A stretch of DNA of 36,527 bases, from positions 1-36,527 of the forward strand of contig CAKRPS010000026.1 of NCBI GenBank assembly GCA_934385475.1, given 5' to 3'. Shown here piece by piece: positions 34,511 through 36,527 of the stretch (the stretch's first letter is position 1; each line of letters starts with the position of its first letter). A program made the translations under genes and the position numbers. This DNA is from an uncultured Lachnospiraceae bacterium. GTDB taxonomy: Bacteria > Bacillota > Clostridia > Lachnospirales > Lachnospiraceae. The notes under the pieces are model-generated. The model was not told where the DNA came from, ran no database searches, and saw only the letters and a program-made list of their open reading frames with translations.

Positions 34511-34538
34511 AAATTAGTACCACAAACAGAACTAATTT
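34511..34538 (+). promoter_or_regulatory. A+T-rich hairpin in the rpsL-rpsG spacer
   Basis: AAATTAGT (34511-34518) pairs with ACTAATTT (34531-34538) around 12 bases. It is weak. A TTGACA follows at 34552-34557, but the matching -10 (CACATT) is poor. The 157-base spacer may carry an S7 control site, which I cannot confirm. Confidence 0.35.
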
Positions 34539-34610
34539 AGTGTTGGGATTCTTGACAATAGAAAACCGCACGAACACATTGAATTAGAGGACACATGTGA
34601 GTACCGTTGA

Positions 34611-35111
<501 letters not shown>

Positions 35112-35160
35112 GAAAAAGGCGACTTTTTCTATGTGTGAGATTTTATAGGAGGAAAAAACC

Positions 35161-36527
35161 TTGGCTGGAAGAGAATATCCACTAGATAGAACCAGAAATA
35201 TTGGTATTATGGCTCATATCGATGCCGGTAAAACCACATTGACAGAGCGTATCCTTTATTATACTGGTGTTAACTATAAGATCGGTGATACTCACGAAGG
35301 TACTGCTACCATGGACTGGATGGAGCAGGAGCAGGAGAGAGGTATCACGATCACATCAGCCGCAACAACCTGCCATTGGACTTTGGAAGAAAACTGCAAG
35401 CCGAAGCCGGGTGCACTGGAGCATCGTATCAATATCATTGATACACCTGGACACGTTGACTTCACAGTAGAAGTTGAGCGTTCCCTTCGTGTACTTGACG
35501 GTGCCGTTGGCGTATTCTGCGCTAAGGGTGGTGTTGAGCCGCAGTCCGAGAACGTATGGAGACAGGCTGATACCTACAACGTACCTAGAATGGCATTCAT
35601 CAATAAGATGGATATCCTTGGTGCCAACTTCTATGGTGCAGTAGACCAGATCAGAACAAGACTTGGTAAAAATGCGATCGTTCTTCAGTTGCCGATCGGT
35701 AAAGAGGACGATTTCCAGGGAATCATCGACCTGTTTGAGATGAAAGCATACATCTACAACGATGATAAGGGAGAGGATATCTCTATTACAGATATCCCTG
35801 CAGATATGGTTGATCAGGCAAATGAGTATCATGATGAACTGATCGAGAAAGTCTGCGAGCTGGATGACGACCTGACAATGATGTATCTGGAAGGAGAGAC
35901 TCCTTCTGTAGAGCAGATGAAGGCAGCACTTCGTAAGGGAACCTGTGAATGTACAGCAATCCCGGTATGCTGCGGTTCTGCATACAGAAACAAGGGTGTT
36001 CAGAAGCTTCTGGATGCAATCCTTGAGTATATGCCCGCACCTACAGATATCCCTTCTATTAAGGGTGTTGATATGGACGGTAACGAAATCGAAAGACATT
36101 CTTCCGATGACGAGCCTTTCTCTGCACTTGCATTCAAGATCATGGCAGACCCGTTCGTAGGTAAGCTTGCATTCTTCCGTGTATACTCCGGAACATGTAA
36201 CGCAGGTTCCTATGTATATAACGCTACCAAAGATAAGAAGGAACGTATTGGACGTATCCTTCAGATGCATGCAAATAAGAGAGCAGAGCTGGACAAGGTA
36301 TATTCCGGTGATATCGCTGCAGCAGTTGGATTTAAGTTCACCACAACAGGTGATACTATCTGTGATGAGCAGCACCCGGTTATTCTGGAGTCCATGGAGT
36401 TCCCGGAGCCGGTTATCGAGCTGGCAATCGAGCCTAAGACCAAAGCAGGTCAGGGCAAGATGGGTGAAGCTCTTGCAAAACTTGCAGAAGAAGATCCTAC
36501 CTTCCGTGCACATACGGATCAGGAGAC
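35161..36527 (+). CDS. fusA: elongation factor G, 5' part (runs off the window)
   Basis: The start codon is TTG at 35161 ([19 protein letters not shown]), with AGGAGG at 35147-35152 exactly 8 bases upstream; no ATG fits. About 455 residues are visible, roughly two thirds of EF-G. G motifs: AHIDAGKTT (G1), the switch region [28 protein letters not shown] (G3), NKMD (G4) and [11 protein letters not shown] (G5). Domain II follows ([14 protein letters not shown]), and domain III starts near the right edge. It drives translocation of tRNA and mRNA on the ribosome. It is third in the str operon, and tuf would be expected just outside the window. Confidence 0.98.
   Translation, partial: MAGREYPLDRTRNIGIMAHIDAGKTTLTERILYYTGVNYKIGDTHEGTATMDWMEQEQERGITITSAATTCHWTLEENCKPKPGALEHRINIIDTPGHVDFTVEVERSLRVLDGAVGVFCAKGGVEPQSENVWRQADTYNVPRMAFINKMDILGANFYGAVDQIRTRLGKNAIVLQLPIGKEDDFQGIIDLFEMKAYIYNDDKGEDISITDIPADMVDQANEYHDELIEKVCELDDDLTMMYLEGETPSVEQMKAALRKGTCECTAIPVCCGSAYRNKGVQKLLDAILEYMPAPTDIPSIKGVDMDGNEIERHSSDDEPFSALAFKIMADPFVGKLAFFRVYSGTCNAGSYVYNATKDKKERIGRILQMHANKRAELDKVYSGDIAAAVGFKFTTTGDTICDEQHPVILESMEFPEPVIELAIEPKTKAGQGKMGEALAKLAEEDPTFRAHTDQE

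Overview
The window looks like a chromosomal segment of a low-to-moderate GC Gram-positive of the Clostridia, most likely a Lachnospiraceae-type gut anaerobe. The gene order rpmG-secE-nusG-rplK-rplA-(capA)-rplJ-rplL-rpoB-rpoC-rpsL-rpsG-fusA is that of Firmicutes. The long Gram-positive form of S12, strong AGGAGG ribosome binding sites and GTG/TTG starts agree with this. The placement is from gene order and protein style, not from a search.

Left part (1-9314, + strand): a surface-glycan operon. It holds the tail of a GT4-like glycosyltransferase, a CDP-glycerol glycerophosphotransferase-like enzyme, two family 2 glycosyltransferases, a large fusion protein (methyltransferase-like, kinase-like and TagD-like cytidylyltransferase parts) and two tandem sugar-isomerase-type TIM barrels. 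Five consecutive proteins carry the same small FGxG Rossmann-like module, attached at their N-terminus, middle or C-terminus. The first barrel keeps that module but has lost its metal ligands, while the second is intact. This is the best candidate here for an undescribed system: a CDP-polyol-like (teichoic-acid-like) pathway whose enzymes share one accessory module.

Middle (9355-14614, - strand): an accessory stretch with an AAA ATPase fused to a DUF234-type nuclease-like domain, a + strand gene relic that kept its terminator, a DUF3800 protein, a DtxR/MntR-type metalloregulator, and two tandem paralogous glycosyltransferase-TPR proteins. From 14828 to 17977 (+ strand) lies a complete ECF vitamin-type transporter: S component, fused double ATPase and T component. 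Then comes a small HTH protein 3 bases upstream of glf (UDP-galactopyranose mutase), facing a - strand orphan FliD-like protein.

Right part (21213-36527, + strand): the translation/transcription superoperon. Regulatory elements visible directly are promoters before rpmG, rplJ, rpoB and rpsL, an L1/L11-type leader before rplK, an L10 leader with attenuator before rplJ, and tandem terminators after rplA. A capA-like gene is inserted between rplA and rplJ and appears to have a leaderless start. The rpsL promoter lies inside the rpoC terminator hairpin. fusA runs off the right edge. No tRNA, rRNA, CRISPR array or insertion sequence was seen.
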